The notes: generated from the sequence alone by a model not told the origin. A stretch of DNA of 64,000 bases from Caballeronia glathei (GCF_000698595.1 NZ_JFHC01000036.1:19398-83397), one strand, 5' to 3'. Positions 43,423 to 52,694 are shown, counted from the stretch's first letter. Program-made: numbers and translations.

Positions 43423-44880
43423 CTAGCCGCCGCGCCGCCCGGCCTTCTCCAGATGGCCCGCGAGCATCGCGGGAAGGGTCGGATCGCCGCAGTTCGCGAT
43501 GTTGAAGCGCATCCAGGTCGTCGGCGACTGGTGGGGCGAAAAAAGGCTGCCTGGCGTCAGCAAAAAGCCCGCTTCGTGCGCAGCCGCCGCGAGCGCGTCC
43601 GAATCGACCCCGGTGTCGGCCCACAGGAACATGCCCGCCGAAGGCGTCAGAAAGAGCCTGAAACCGGTTTTTTCGAGCATGCGCGTGGTCTTGTCGCGCA
43701 CGCTGTCCAGCCGGCCGCGCAGCCGCTCGACGTGCCGCCGGTAATGGCCCTCGGTGAGCACCTTGTAGAGCACGCGCTCGTTCAGCTCCGGCGTCGTCAT
43801 GCCGACGAGCATCTTCTGGTCGGTGAGCGCCTTCGCCACGTCGAGCGGCGCGGCGATGTAGCCCACGCGCAGGTTCGCCGCGAGCGTCTTGGAAAAGCTG
43901 CCGAGGAAGATCACGCGCTTCAGCTGGTCGAGGCTCGCGAGGCGCGTCGCGGGGTAGCCCGGCGGGCACAGGTCGCCGTAGATGTCGTCCTCGACGACGA
44001 TGAAGTCGTACGTCTGCGCGAGCTGCAGGATGCGAAACGCCTGCGCCGCCGTGAGCGACGTGCCGGTCGGGTTCTGCAGCACCGAGTTGATCACGAGCAT
44101 CTTCGGGCGCCAGGTCGCGACCATCGCTTCGAGCGCGTCGAGATCGGGGCCGTCGGGCGTATAGGGCATGCCGACGAGCCGCGCGCCCTGCGACACGAAG
44201 CGCCCGAACATCTGGAACCACGCCGGATCGCCGACGATCACCGTGTCGCCGGGCTTCACGTAGAGCCGCGCGATCAGGTCGATGCCCTGCGTGATGCCGG
44301 AAACCAGCACGATCTGCTGCACCGACGCGCCGATCTCCAGTTCCTCCAGCCGCGTCTGCAACTGCTGGCGCAGCGGCAGAAACCCCTGCGGCGTGCCGAA
44401 CCCGAGCAGCTGCGCGCCGCTCTGGCGGCTCATCGAGCGCAGCGCGTTGGTGATGAGTTCGCCGTCGAGCCAGTTTCCGGGCAGATAGCCGAGGCCCGGG
44501 CCTTTCGCGGGCGTCGACGTGTGCAGCATGTTGCGCAGGAGCCAGACCACGTCGATGGTGTTTTCCACCGGCTCGCGCTCGGCGCTCGCCCCCTGCGCCG
44601 GCGCCGCGTTCGAGCCCGCGCTCGCGCGCTCGCGCACGAAAAAGCCGGAGCCGCGCCGCGAGTCGAGATAGCCGTGCGCGACGAGCCGCTCGTACGCCTC
44701 GACGACCGTGAAACGCGACACGCCCTTGTCGAGCGCGAGCTTCCTGATGGACGGCATGCGCATGCCTGGACGGAACACGCGTTCGTCGATGCGCCTGCGC
44801 CCCCACTGGACGAGCTGGTCGACGAGCGTGCGTTGCGGCGCGTCGTGCGGCGCGGGAATCTGGTCGAGCGGAACGGACAT
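43423..44880 (-). CDS. MocR-family regulator (GntR HTH fused to aminotransferase domain)
   Basis: A 485-residue MocR/PdxR-type regulator. The N-terminal winged helix (RRRIDERVFRPGMRMPSIRK, KGVSRFTVVEAYERLVAHGY, DSRRGSGFFV) is joined by a linker to a class I aminotransferase fold with the PLP Lys in FLGSFSKTLAANLRVGY (about 327). Such proteins sense PLP or amines rather than catalyse transamination in cells. It is divergent from the VOC protein; the 163-nt spacer has repeated ACTGT and a TACTGAATAGTA palindrome. It converges with the HExxH gene (21 nt). Confidence 0.92.
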   Translation of the reverse strand: MSVPLDQIPAPHDAPQRTLVDQLVQWGRRRIDERVFRPGMRMPSIRKLALDKGVSRFTVVEAYERLVAHGYLDSRRGSGFFVRERASAGSNAAPAQGASAEREPVENTIDVVWLLRNMLHTSTPAKGPGLGYLPGNWLDGELITNALRSMSRQSGAQLLGFGTPQGFLPLRQQLQTRLEELEIGASVQQIVLVSGITQGIDLIARLYVKPGDTVIVGDPAWFQMFGRFVSQGARLVGMPYTPDGPDLDALEAMVATWRPKMLVINSVLQNPTGTSLTAAQAFRILQLAQTYDFIVVEDDIYGDLCPPGYPATRLASLDQLKRVIFLGSFSKTLAANLRVGYIAAPLDVAKALTDQKMLVGMTTPELNERVLYKVLTEGHYRRHVERLRGRLDSVRDKTTRMLEKTGFRLFLTPSAGMFLWADTGVDSDALAAAAHEAGFLLTPGSLFSPHQSPTTWMRFNIANCGDPTLPAMLAGHLEKAGRRGG

Positions 44881-44920
44881 GTCGCGGCCTCCGTTTGGGG
44901 TGCTGCCCCGGCGAAAACTG

Positions 44921-44946
44921 TACTGAATAGTATTGGTCCGATTGTA
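44921..44946. promoter_or_regulatory. Candidate MocR operator / divergent promoter
   Basis: TACTGAATAGTA (44921-44932) is a dyad with 4-nt arms. ATTGTA at 44941-44946 reads TACAAT on the minus strand, a -10 for the regulator. ACTGT occurs at 44917-44921 and 44954-44958, a repeat pair of the kind MocR proteins use. Confidence 0.4.
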
Positions 44947-45043
44947 CCGTTACTGTGCAGGTGATAGGCGCTACATTTGTCGTTCGGAACGGTTTTCGCG
45001 CCGCGAACGGTTATGCTATCGGCCCCGATTTCTCCTGATTGCC

Positions 45044-45952
45044 ATGACCGCTCATCCGCTGAAACTGGACCATCTCGTGATCGCCGCCCGCACGCTGGAA
45101 GAAGGCGCGCGGTTCGTCGCGGCAAAGCTGGGCGTCGAGCCGGCCGGCGGCGGCGCGCATCCGCTGATGCGCACGCACAACCGGCTGCTGAACCTGTTCG
45201 GCGGCGTGTATCTCGAGGTCATCGCGATCGATCCGGACGCGCCTCCCGCCGAGGCGCCGCGCCCGCGTCTTTTCGCGCTCGACGACCCGGCGCTGCTGCG
45301 CCGGCTGGAAGACGGCCCGCAGCTCGTGCACTGGGTCGCGCGCGTCGACCGGCCGAAGGGGCTCGCGCGCTGGCAGGCGCAGTATCCGGAGCGCATCGCG
45401 CCGGTCGTCGCGATGTCGCGCGGCGCGAACAGATGGGGCCTCACGGTGCCGGACGACGGCGCGTTTCCCGCCTGGCAGGCCGCGGGCGACGGCGTCGCGC
45501 CGTCGCTGATCCAGTGGGATAAGCCGGCGCATCCGTCGTCGGCGCTGCCGCAGACGGGCATCGCGCTCGTTTCGCTGACGGGCTTCCATCCGCGTGCCGG
45601 GACGGTCGCGGAGCAACTCGCGTGGCTCGGCGCGGCGCACCTGATGCGCGTTCTGCCGACTTCCGGCGCACCGGCGCTCGTCGCCCGGTTCGAATTGCCG
45701 GACGGCGGGATCGTGACCATCGGCGAGTCTGCGGAATCGGTCGAGGAAGCGCGGCGGATCGAGGCCGACGCGGCCAATGACGCCAATGAGGCGAAGAGGC
45801 CACGCAGGCGCGCGAAAAGCCGCAAGGCGGACGACGAAGCGGAGACACCCGCCGGGTCGCAGGAAGAAGCAACCCAGCCGGACGAGGCGCAAGGCGCCTC
45901 GTCCGGCGAGCGAATTCCGCCGCCGGACGCCGCAGCGGAGCAAACTGAATAA
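45044..45952 (+). CDS. VOC family protein (glyoxalase-like domain)
   Basis: A 302-residue protein. Residues 1-~235 form a glyoxalase-like VOC domain of the PF13468 type: LKLDHLVIAARTLEEGARFV and RTHNRLLNLFGGVYLEVIAI carry the probable metal ligands His and Glu. The C-terminal ~60 residues are disordered and charged (KRPRRRAKSRKADDEAET), an unusual tail rich in Glu, Pro and Lys. The reaction is unknown. It is divergent from the MocR gene and lies 93 nt before the EamA gene, perhaps one transcript. Confidence 0.85.
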   Translation: MTAHPLKLDHLVIAARTLEEGARFVAAKLGVEPAGGGAHPLMRTHNRLLNLFGGVYLEVIAIDPDAPPAEAPRPRLFALDDPALLRRLEDGPQLVHWVARVDRPKGLARWQAQYPERIAPVVAMSRGANRWGLTVPDDGAFPAWQAAGDGVAPSLIQWDKPAHPSSALPQTGIALVSLTGFHPRAGTVAEQLAWLGAAHLMRVLPTSGAPALVARFELPDGGIVTIGESAESVEEARRIEADAANDANEAKRPRRRAKSRKADDEAETPAGSQEEATQPDEAQGASSGERIPPPDAAAEQTE

Positions 45953-46045
45953 CGGATCGCCGGGCGCTCCCCGTCGATCCCCGCAACATCGCAGACGGCG
46001 CCCTGAGCGCGTCGCGAAACAGACGAACAAGGAGACTCGCCCCCG

Positions 46046-46978
46046 ATGAAGACCCGCGAAACCGAAGGCATGCTGCTCGGCCTGATCGGCGTGATCATTT
46101 TCAGCCTGACGCTGCCGATGACGCGCATCGTCGTCGAGGAAATTCACCCGCTTCTCAACGGCCTCGGCCGCGCGCTCGTCGCGGCCGTCCCCGCGGCCGC
46201 GCTGCTCCTGTGGCGCCGCGAGCGCTGGCCGACCTGGCCGCAGGTGAAGAGCCTCGCCGTCGTCTCGCTCGGCGTGATCATCGCGTTTCCGGTGTTTTCC
46301 GCCTGGGCGATGAAGACCGTGCCGGCATCGCATGGCGCAGTCGTCAACGGGTTGCAGCCGCTGTGCGTCGCGATCTACGCCGCCTGGCTCTCGCACGAGA
46401 GGCCGTCGAAGGGGTTCTGGCTCTCCGCGGTCGCGGGCAGCGCGATCGTGGTCGCCTTCGCGCTCCAGGCGGGCGGCGGCGGTGTGCAGGCGGGCGATCT
46501 GCTGATGCTCGTCGCGGTCGGCATCGGCGCGCTCGGCTATGCGGAAGGCGCGCGGCTCGCGCGCCAGATGGGCGGCTGGCAGGTGATCTGCTGGGCGCTC
46601 GTGGTGTCGGCGCCGTTTCTCGTGCTGCCGGTCGGCTGGCTCGCGTGGGCGCACCATGCCGCGCACCCGGAACCGCTCGCGCTGCGCACCTGGCTCGCGT
46701 TCGGCTACGTCACGCTGTTCTCGCAATTCATCGGTTTCTTCGCCTGGTATGCGGGTCTCGCGATGGGCGGCATCGCCCGCGTCGGGCAAGTGCAGTTGCT
46801 GCAGATCTTTTTCACGATGGCGCTGTCCGCGCTCTTTTTCGGCGAGCACGTCGAGACATCGACCTGGATTTACGCCGCGGCCGTGATCGCCACCGTCGTG
46901 CTCGGCCGCAGGGCCTCCATTCGCACCGCGGCGGCACCGGTTGTCGCCACGAGCGCGCGGCCGACGAACGCAAGGTGA
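46046..46978 (+). CDS. EamA-family (DMT) transporter
   Basis: A 310-residue inner-membrane carrier with ten hydrophobic segments in two EamA repeats. It begins EGMLLGLIGVIIFSLTLPMT and has FPVFSAWAMKTVPASHGAVV and SQFIGFFAWYAGLAMGGIAR. These are drug/metabolite exporters, often of amino acids. A good AAGGAG site precedes the ATG. The PLP aminotransferase-like gene and ridA follow, a group that hints at amino-acid or amine metabolism, but the substrate is not determined. Confidence 0.9.
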   Translation: MKTRETEGMLLGLIGVIIFSLTLPMTRIVVEEIHPLLNGLGRALVAAVPAAALLLWRRERWPTWPQVKSLAVVSLGVIIAFPVFSAWAMKTVPASHGAVVNGLQPLCVAIYAAWLSHERPSKGFWLSAVAGSAIVVAFALQAGGGGVQAGDLLMLVAVGIGALGYAEGARLARQMGGWQVICWALVVSAPFLVLPVGWLAWAHHAAHPEPLALRTWLAFGYVTLFSQFIGFFAWYAGLAMGGIARVGQVQLLQIFFTMALSALFFGEHVETSTWIYAAAVIATVVLGRRASIRTAAAPVVATSARPTNAR

Positions 46979-47187
46979 GGCGCGCGAGCGATAATGGATG
47001 ATTACGGATTCGGCCGCGCCAGACCCGCGCGCGCCGATCGTTGCGGCAATGCATGACCGCTCGTGAACGCCGTCCAGCAGCGACTCATAACAAGACCCAT
47101 AGCAAATCCATAGCAGCACTCCACAACCCGAGCCCCACCCACAAACACCACGCAGCCCCGCTGCCAACGAGACGACCGAGGACATCC

Positions 47188-48384
47188 ATGAACCAAGCCG
47201 ATCTTCACGCCACGCCGTGGCGTCTTTCCGAACGCGCACGCAAGCTGACCAGCTCGGCGATCCGCGAGATTCTGAAGGTGACGGAGCGGCCTGAAGTCAT
47301 TTCGTTCGCGGGCGGGCTGCCCTCCCCCGCGACGTTCCCGGTCGAGGAAATGCGCCGCGCGACCGACCACATCCTGCGCGAGCATCCGTCCGCCGCGCTG
47401 CAATACAGCGCGACCGAGGGCTTCCTGCCGCTGCGCGAATGGGTGGCCGCGCGCTACTCGGTGCACGGCGCGAAGATCCGCACGTCGCAGGTGCTGATCA
47501 CGACAGGCTCCCAGCAGGCGCTCGACCTGCTCGGCAAGGTGCTCATCGATCCGGCGAGCCGCGTGCTCGTCGAAACGCCGACCTATCTCGGCGCGCTGCA
47601 GTCGTTTTCTCTCTTCGAGCCGCACTACGTGCAGGTGCCGACCGACGAGCACGGCCTCGTTCCCGAGCGCCTCGACGCGAAGCTCATCGACGGCGCGCGC
47701 CTGCTTTACGCGCAGCCGAACTTCCAGAATCCGACCGGCCGGCGGCTGCCGCTCGAGCGCCGCCGCGCGCTCGCCCAGTTCGCGCAGAAGGCACGCTTTC
47801 CCGTGATCGAGGACGACCCGTACGGCGCGCTCGACTATGCGGGCGCCCCGCTGCCGACCATGCTGTCGATGGCGCCGGATCACATCGTGCATCTCGGCTC
47901 GTTCTCGAAGGTCCTCGCGCCCGGCCTGCGCGTCGGCTACATCATCGCGCCCGAGGAGCTGCACTTCAAACTCGTGCAGGCGAAGCAGGCCACCGACCTG
48001 CACACGCCGAGCCTCACGCAGCGCATCGTGCACGAAGTCGTGAAGGACGGCTTTCTCGACGAACACGTGCCGACCATCCGCGCGCTCTATCGCGACCAGT
48101 GCGCGGCGATGCTCGCGGCGCTGGAACATCACATGCCGGCGGGTGTCGAATGGAACCGGCCGGAAGGCGGCATGTTCGTGTGGGTGAAGCTGCCGCAGCA
48201 CATCGACACGATGAAGCTGCTCGAGGAATCGATCATGCAAAATGTCGCGTTCGTGCCGGGCGGCCCGTTCTTCGCGAACGAGGCGGAGCACAACACGCTG
48301 CGGCTGTCGTTCGTGACTGTGCCGCCGGCTAAGATCAACGAAGGCGTCGCGAAGCTCGCCGCGCTGGTTCGCGCGAGCCTCTGA
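47188..48384 (+). CDS. PLP-dependent aminotransferase (2-aminoadipate / LysN type)
   Basis: A 398-residue class I/II aminotransferase. PEVISFAGGLPSPATFP, ALQYSATEGFLPLREWVA and LITTGSQQALDLLGKVL are typical of the LysN/AroT subgroup of fold type I. The PLP Lys lies in HLGSFSKVLAPGLRVGY (about 239), and the substrate-carboxylate Arg in NTLRLSFVTV. It could act on 2-aminoadipate, aromatic or branched amino acids. No HTH is attached, unlike the MocR gene upstream. ridA follows 122 nt later. Confidence 0.9.
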   Translation: MNQADLHATPWRLSERARKLTSSAIREILKVTERPEVISFAGGLPSPATFPVEEMRRATDHILREHPSAALQYSATEGFLPLREWVAARYSVHGAKIRTSQVLITTGSQQALDLLGKVLIDPASRVLVETPTYLGALQSFSLFEPHYVQVPTDEHGLVPERLDAKLIDGARLLYAQPNFQNPTGRRLPLERRRALAQFAQKARFPVIEDDPYGALDYAGAPLPTMLSMAPDHIVHLGSFSKVLAPGLRVGYIIAPEELHFKLVQAKQATDLHTPSLTQRIVHEVVKDGFLDEHVPTIRALYRDQCAAMLAALEHHMPAGVEWNRPEGGMFVWVKLPQHIDTMKLLEESIMQNVAFVPGGPFFANEAEHNTLRLSFVTVPPAKINEGVAKLAALVRASL

Positions 48385-48506
48385 ACCCTGCGGGAACCGC
48401 CCGCCCGGCGCCGTGCCGTCCTGCGGGACGGCGCGGCGCTTTTCCTTCATCGCGCGTCAACCCGCGTATACACCCAAGTATTGACGCATTTTCCGAGGAG
48501 TGACTG

Positions 48507-48971
48507 ATGGCCGAATCGAACGTATACGACAAACTGAAGCAGCTCGGCATCGAGCTGCCGAGCGCGGGCGCCCCCGCCGCCGCCTATGTGATGAGCGCGC
48601 AGAGCGGCAACACGGTGTACCTGTCGGGTCACATCGCGAAAAAGGACGGCAAGGTGCACGCCGGCAAGCTCGGCGACACGATTTCCACTGAGGAAGGCAA
48701 GGCCGCTGCCCGTGCGGTCGCAATCGACCTGCTCGCGACGCTTCATGCGCACGTCGGCGACCTGAACCGCGTGCAGCGAATCGTCAAGGTGATGAGCCTC
48801 GTCAACTCGACCCCCGACTTCACCGAGCAGCACCTCGTGACCAACGGCGCGTCGGAGCTGATCGCCGACGTGTTCGGCGAGCGCGGCAAGCACGCGCGCT
48901 CGGCGTTCGGCGTCGCGCAGATCCCGCTTGGCGCGTGCGTGGAGATCGAACTGATCGCCGAAGTGGGCTGA
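48507..48971 (+). CDS. RidA family protein (YjgF/YER057c/UK114)
   Basis: A 154-residue RidA-fold protein. RidA proteins hydrolyse reactive enamine/imine intermediates made by PLP enzymes. Signatures are NTVYLSGHIAKKDGKV, AARAVAIDLLATLHAHVGDL and HARSAFGVAQIPLGACVEIE with the family Arg in the last segment. It sits behind an aminotransferase gene, a sensible pairing. GAGG precedes the ATG by 9 nt and a clean terminator follows. It belongs to a longer RidA subgroup, not the archetypal 128-residue RidA. Confidence 0.9.
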   Translation: MAESNVYDKLKQLGIELPSAGAPAAAYVMSAQSGNTVYLSGHIAKKDGKVHAGKLGDTISTEEGKAAARAVAIDLLATLHAHVGDLNRVQRIVKVMSLVNSTPDFTEQHLVTNGASELIADVFGERGKHARSAFGVAQIPLGACVEIELIAEVG

Positions 48972-48999
48972 TCCGGCTGTTTCATGCGTTTTCGCGAAG

Positions 49000-49028
49000 C
49001 CCGGTGCCTTACGGCACCGGGTTTTTTT
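49000..49028 (+). terminator. Intrinsic terminator after ridA
   Basis: CCCGGTGCC/GGCACCGGG stem, 4-nt loop, seven T. Confidence 0.92.
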
Positions 49029-49038
49029 CTGCCCGAAA

Positions 49039-49060
49039 CTTTCCTGTAACTTTCACAAAA
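49039..49060 (+). promoter_or_regulatory. PhoB-box-like direct repeat upstream of lipoprotein-plc
   Basis: Two 11-nt direct repeats, CTTTCCTGTAA and CTTTCACAAAA, match the PhoB box pattern (CTGTCATAAAA twice) at 7/11 and 9/11. GATAAC at 49065-49070 is a possible -10 just downstream. The distance to the lipoprotein ATG is ~155 nt. PhoB control is inference. Confidence 0.5.
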
Positions 49061-49214
49061 ATTCGATAACGTCAGGCAATTGACAGGAAGTGACGTCAAT
49101 CCCGCCAATTACCAATCCTTCGCAAACGTTTCACGAAAGTTTCTCGGAGCTTCTCCAGACTGGCGTCCGATTCCTCAGTTGTATCGAGCGCCGAAAAAAA
49201 GATTGGAGACTCCA

Positions 49215-49526
49215 ATGACCCGCTTCTCCCTCCTCGCCTTGCTGGCCATGCTTCTCGCGGCCTGCGGGCCCGGTGAACCCGGCACGCCGCCGTCGAGCAC
49301 CGAAGCCCGCGCCGTCGAAACGCCCGACCCCGCCCAACCCGAACTTGCCAGCGCCGCCGCCGCGACTTTGTCCGTTGCGGCGAGCGATCCCGTCGCCAGC
49401 GTCCAGGCCAGCCTCGACGCCGACAACCACCAGATCACCCCGGTGTTCAGCCGCTCCCCCGACTCCGCCGGCGGCACGAACAACCAGGCGCACGTCTTCC
49501 CACAAGCAGAAGGAAAAAACCGATGA
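49215..49526 (+). CDS. Small lipoprotein upstream of phospholipase C
   Basis: A 103-residue lipoprotein: signal FSLLALLAMLLAAC with lipobox LAAC, then a Pro/Ala/Ser/Glu-rich mature part with no recognised domain (VASVQASLDADNHQITPVFS). GGAG lies 7 nt before the ATG. Its stop overlaps the phospholipase start (ATGA), so the two are translationally coupled and probably functionally linked. I do not recognise a family; it could help retain or present the enzyme at the envelope. Confidence 0.75.
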   Translation: MTRFSLLALLAMLLAACGPGEPGTPPSSTEARAVETPDPAQPELASAAAATLSVAASDPVASVQASLDADNHQITPVFSRSPDSAGGTNNQAHVFPQAEGKNR

Positions 49527-51709
49527 CCTCGAATAGCCGTCGCCGTTTTCTGCAGACCGTAGCATCCTCGGCCGGCGCCGCTGCCGCGCTGACCGTCATG
49601 CCCGAATCGATCCGCCGCGCGCTCGCCGTGCCGGCCTCGTCCCGCACGGGCAGCATCAACGACGTGGAGCACATCGTCGTGTTCATGCAGGAAAACCGTT
49701 CTTTCGACCACTACTTCGGCCATATGCGCGGCGTGCGCGGTTACAACGACCGTTTCCCGATCCCGCTGCCGGGCGGCAAGCCCGTGTGGTTCCAGCCGTC
49801 GAAGGCGGACGCCACGAAGCCCGTGCTGCCGTTTCACCTCGACACGAAGACGACGAGCGCGCAGTGCGTCGGCGACCTCGATCACTCCTGGTACAAGACC
49901 CACGCCGCGTTCGACGCCGGCCGCTACGACCAGTGGTGCGCCAACAAGACCGACATGACGATGGGCTATCACCTGCGCGCGGACATTCCGTTTCACTATG
50001 CGCTCGCCGACGCGTTCACCGTCTGCGACGCCTATTTCTGCTCGATGCCCGGCCCGACGCACCCGAACCGCTCGTATCTGATGACCGGCATGGTCGATCC
50101 GACCGGCACGAAGGGCGGGCCGCTGCTCGACAACAACGATTTCGTCGACGGCGACGTGCCGCCGAAGTATCAGCTGCTCTCGTGGACCACGTATCCGGAG
50201 CGGCTGGAGGCGGCGGGAATTTCGTGGCAGATCTACCAGCAGGGCCTGACGGGCTCCGATCCGCTCAACGGCAATTACGGCACGAACATCCTGCAGAACT
50301 TCACGAACTTCATCAACGCGCAGCCGGGCTCGTCGCTGTACCAGCGCGCGCAGACCGTGCGCACGATCGACGACCTCAAGGCCGACGTGCTCGCGAACCG
50401 GCTGCCGCAGGTGTCGTGGCTGTGCCCGCCCGCGGCCTACTCCGAGCATCCGAAGTACACGCCCGCCTACGGCGCCGAGTACACGTCGCAGATTCTCGAC
50501 GCGCTGACCGCGAACCCCGAGGTCTGGAGCAAGACCGTGCTTTTCATCATGTACGACGAGAACGACGGCTTCTTCGATCACATCGTCCCGCCGCAGCCCG
50601 CCACCACTCGCGCGCAGGGCCTGTCCACCGTGACGACCGAAGGCGAGATCCACGACGTGGTCAATCCGGGCCGCGGCGGCAGCTACACCGTGGACAACCT
50701 GCCCTACGGGCTCGGGCCGCGCGTGCCGATGACGATCGTGTCGCCGTGGACGAAGGGCGGCTTCGTGTGCTCGCAGGTGTTCGATCACACGTCGGTGATC
50801 CGTTTCATCGAGGCGCGCTTCGGCGTCGATGAACCGAACATCACGCCGTGGCGCCGCGCAGTGTGCGGCGACCTCACCTCCGCGTTCGACTTCCGCACGC
50901 CCGACGGCGGGATGCCGCCGCTGCCGGACACGAGCAATTACAAGTCGATCGCCGACAACCAGTGCGCGACGCAGCCGCCGCCCACCGTGCCCGCGACGCA
51001 CGGCCCGATCGATCCGCAGGAACCGGGCACGCGCTTTGCCCGCGCGCTGCCGTATGAGCTTCACGTGAACGGTCACGAGGACGACCGGCAGAACCAGTTC
51101 GTGATCGAGTTCGCCAACACCGGCCGCCAGGGCGCGCACTTCTACGTGTACTCGACCAACCGCACCGACGGCCCGTGGCGCTATACGGTCGAAGCGGGCA
51201 AGTCGCTGCGCGAAACCTTCGATCTCGCGACGACCGGCGGCACCTACGCGTTCAGCGTCTACGGTCCGAACGGGTTCGTGCGCACGTTCACGGGCAGCGC
51301 GGCAAGCCAGCAGGGCAAGCACGCCAGGAAGACGGCGCAACCCGAATTGAAGGCGCATTACGACATCGCGAACGGCAACCTCGTCCTGCGCTTCTCCAAC
51401 GATGGCGACCATCCGGCGAAGCTGTCGGTGACGGACAACGCCTACGGCGCGCATCCGCGCCAGGTGACGGTACCGCCGGGAGCCGGGATCGAGGAAGCGT
51501 GGATTCTCGCGGCGAGCCATCACTGGTACGACCTCACCGTCAGCGACCGTGACGACGACGGCTTCACGCGCCGTCTCGCGGGCCATGTCGAGACGGGCCG
51601 CCCGGGCATCAGCGATCCGGCGGCGGTTGCACCCGTGACGGCCGGCACGTTCGCCACCGCGTCCACGTCCGGCACGTCCCGCGCGTCCGGCAGCGCAACG
51701 GTTGCGTAG
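49523..51709 (+). CDS. Phosphocholine-type phospholipase C, TAT-exported
   Basis: A 728-residue non-haemolytic/haemolytic type phospholipase C of the PlcH/PlcN family (phosphoesterase superfamily). The TAT motif SRRRFLQTVASS leads the protein. The metal centre begins EHIVVFMQENRSFDHYFGHM (about 47-66), and DENDGFFDHIVPP follows near 345. After about residue 510 come two C-terminal DUF756-like beta-domains (YELHVNGHEDDRQNQFVIEF and LKAHYDIANGNLVLRFSNDG). It cleaves phosphatidylcholine or sphingomyelin to release phosphocholine, usually as a phosphate-scavenging exoenzyme. It follows a coupled lipoprotein; a hairpin lies 20 nt after the stop. Confidence 0.93.
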   Translation: MTSNSRRRFLQTVASSAGAAAALTVMPESIRRALAVPASSRTGSINDVEHIVVFMQENRSFDHYFGHMRGVRGYNDRFPIPLPGGKPVWFQPSKADATKPVLPFHLDTKTTSAQCVGDLDHSWYKTHAAFDAGRYDQWCANKTDMTMGYHLRADIPFHYALADAFTVCDAYFCSMPGPTHPNRSYLMTGMVDPTGTKGGPLLDNNDFVDGDVPPKYQLLSWTTYPERLEAAGISWQIYQQGLTGSDPLNGNYGTNILQNFTNFINAQPGSSLYQRAQTVRTIDDLKADVLANRLPQVSWLCPPAAYSEHPKYTPAYGAEYTSQILDALTANPEVWSKTVLFIMYDENDGFFDHIVPPQPATTRAQGLSTVTTEGEIHDVVNPGRGGSYTVDNLPYGLGPRVPMTIVSPWTKGGFVCSQVFDHTSVIRFIEARFGVDEPNITPWRRAVCGDLTSAFDFRTPDGGMPPLPDTSNYKSIADNQCATQPPPTVPATHGPIDPQEPGTRFARALPYELHVNGHEDDRQNQFVIEFANTGRQGAHFYVYSTNRTDGPWRYTVEAGKSLRETFDLATTGGTYAFSVYGPNGFVRTFTGSAASQQGKHARKTAQPELKAHYDIANGNLVLRFSNDGDHPAKLSVTDNAYGAHPRQVTVPPGAGIEEAWILAASHHWYDLTVSDRDDDGFTRRLAGHVETGRPGISDPAAVAPVTAGTFATASTSGTSRASGSATVA

Positions 51710-51728
51710 CAGCAACAGCCGAAGCCGG

Positions 51729-51754
51729 CCGGATCGCGGCTTGCCGCGATCCGG
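51729..51754 (+). terminator. Hairpin after phospholipase C
   Basis: Perfect 11-bp stem CCGGATCGCGG with a 4-nt loop; no T-run follows, so termination may be weak. Confidence 0.5.
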
Positions 51755-51812
51755 TACGAAGACACCACGGGCCGTTTAGAATCGACCTCTCGCGTCCTTC
51801 CGGAGGTCACGC

Positions 51813-52694
51813 ATGCAGCTACGAACGGTGCGCTTCAAGCAAGTCGACGTATTCACTTCGGTGCCCTTCAAGGGCAACCCGCTCGCCGTCGTCTTCGATG
51901 CCGACGATCTCACGACCGACGCGATGCAGGCCATCGCGCGCTGGACCAATCTGTCGGAAACCACCTTCCTGCTGCGCCCGACCGATCCCGCCGCCGACTA
52001 TCGCGTGCGCATCTTCACGACGGCCACCGAACTGCCGTTCGCCGGCCACCCGACCCTTGGCACGGCGCATGCGCTGCTCGAAAGCGGCTACTTGCCGCAG
52101 CGCGCCGGCGAGCTCGTCCAGGAATGCGGCGTCGGCCTCGTGCAGCTCGTTCAGCGCGACGGCGGCGCATGGGCGTTCGCCGCGCCGCCCGCGCGCATCG
52201 TGCCGCTCGACGAGGCGCAGCAAAAGCGGCTCGCCGCCGCGCTCTCGCCGGGCGTAATCGATTTCAGCGCGCCGCCGTGTGCCGTGAACAACGGCGTGCC
52301 GTGGCTCGTCGTCTGCGTGAACTCCGCGAGCGATTGCCTCGCGCTGACGCCGGAGCGCACCGCCATGGCCGCGCTCGCCGCCGAGACCGGCACGCACGGC
52401 ATCGCCGCCTATGGCCCGCACCCCGGCGCGGCGCCCGCCACGTTCGAGCTGCGCTGCATCCTGTATGGCGCTGAGAGCATCGAGGACCCCGTCACCGGCA
52501 GCGCGAACGCGGCGCTCGCGTGCCTGCTGACCGAACAGGGGCGGCGGCCGGACAGCGCCTTCACCGTGCGCCAGGGCACGGCGCTCGGGCGCGACGGCCG
52601 CGTGAGCATCGCCTACGACGACGCGGCGGCCGGCGCGCGCACGTGGGTCGGCGGCCACGCGTTGACGATCGTCGACGGCACCTTCCGCTATTGA
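51813..52694 (+). CDS. PhzF family isomerase-like protein
   Basis: A 293-residue protein of the PhzF/diaminopimelate-epimerase fold. Family hallmarks: FTSVPFKGNPLAVVFDAD, NLSETTFLLRP with the catalytic Glu (about 49), LPFAGHPTLGTAHALLES and ESIEDPVTGSANAALACLL. PhzF itself acts in phenazine synthesis, but no phz genes are present here, so this is one of the broad family of unknown substrate. It has a GGAGG site before the ATG. It may be a lone gene. Confidence 0.88.
   Translation: MQLRTVRFKQVDVFTSVPFKGNPLAVVFDADDLTTDAMQAIARWTNLSETTFLLRPTDPAADYRVRIFTTATELPFAGHPTLGTAHALLESGYLPQRAGELVQECGVGLVQLVQRDGGAWAFAAPPARIVPLDEAQQKRLAAALSPGVIDFSAPPCAVNNGVPWLVVCVNSASDCLALTPERTAMAALAAETGTHGIAAYGPHPGAAPATFELRCILYGAESIEDPVTGSANAALACLLTEQGRRPDSAFTVRQGTALGRDGRVSIAYDDAAAGARTWVGGHALTIVDGTFRY

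Noticed and set aside
51813..52694. Phenazine biosynthesis role for the PhzF protein
   Set aside because: No other phz gene is in the window and the family is broad.
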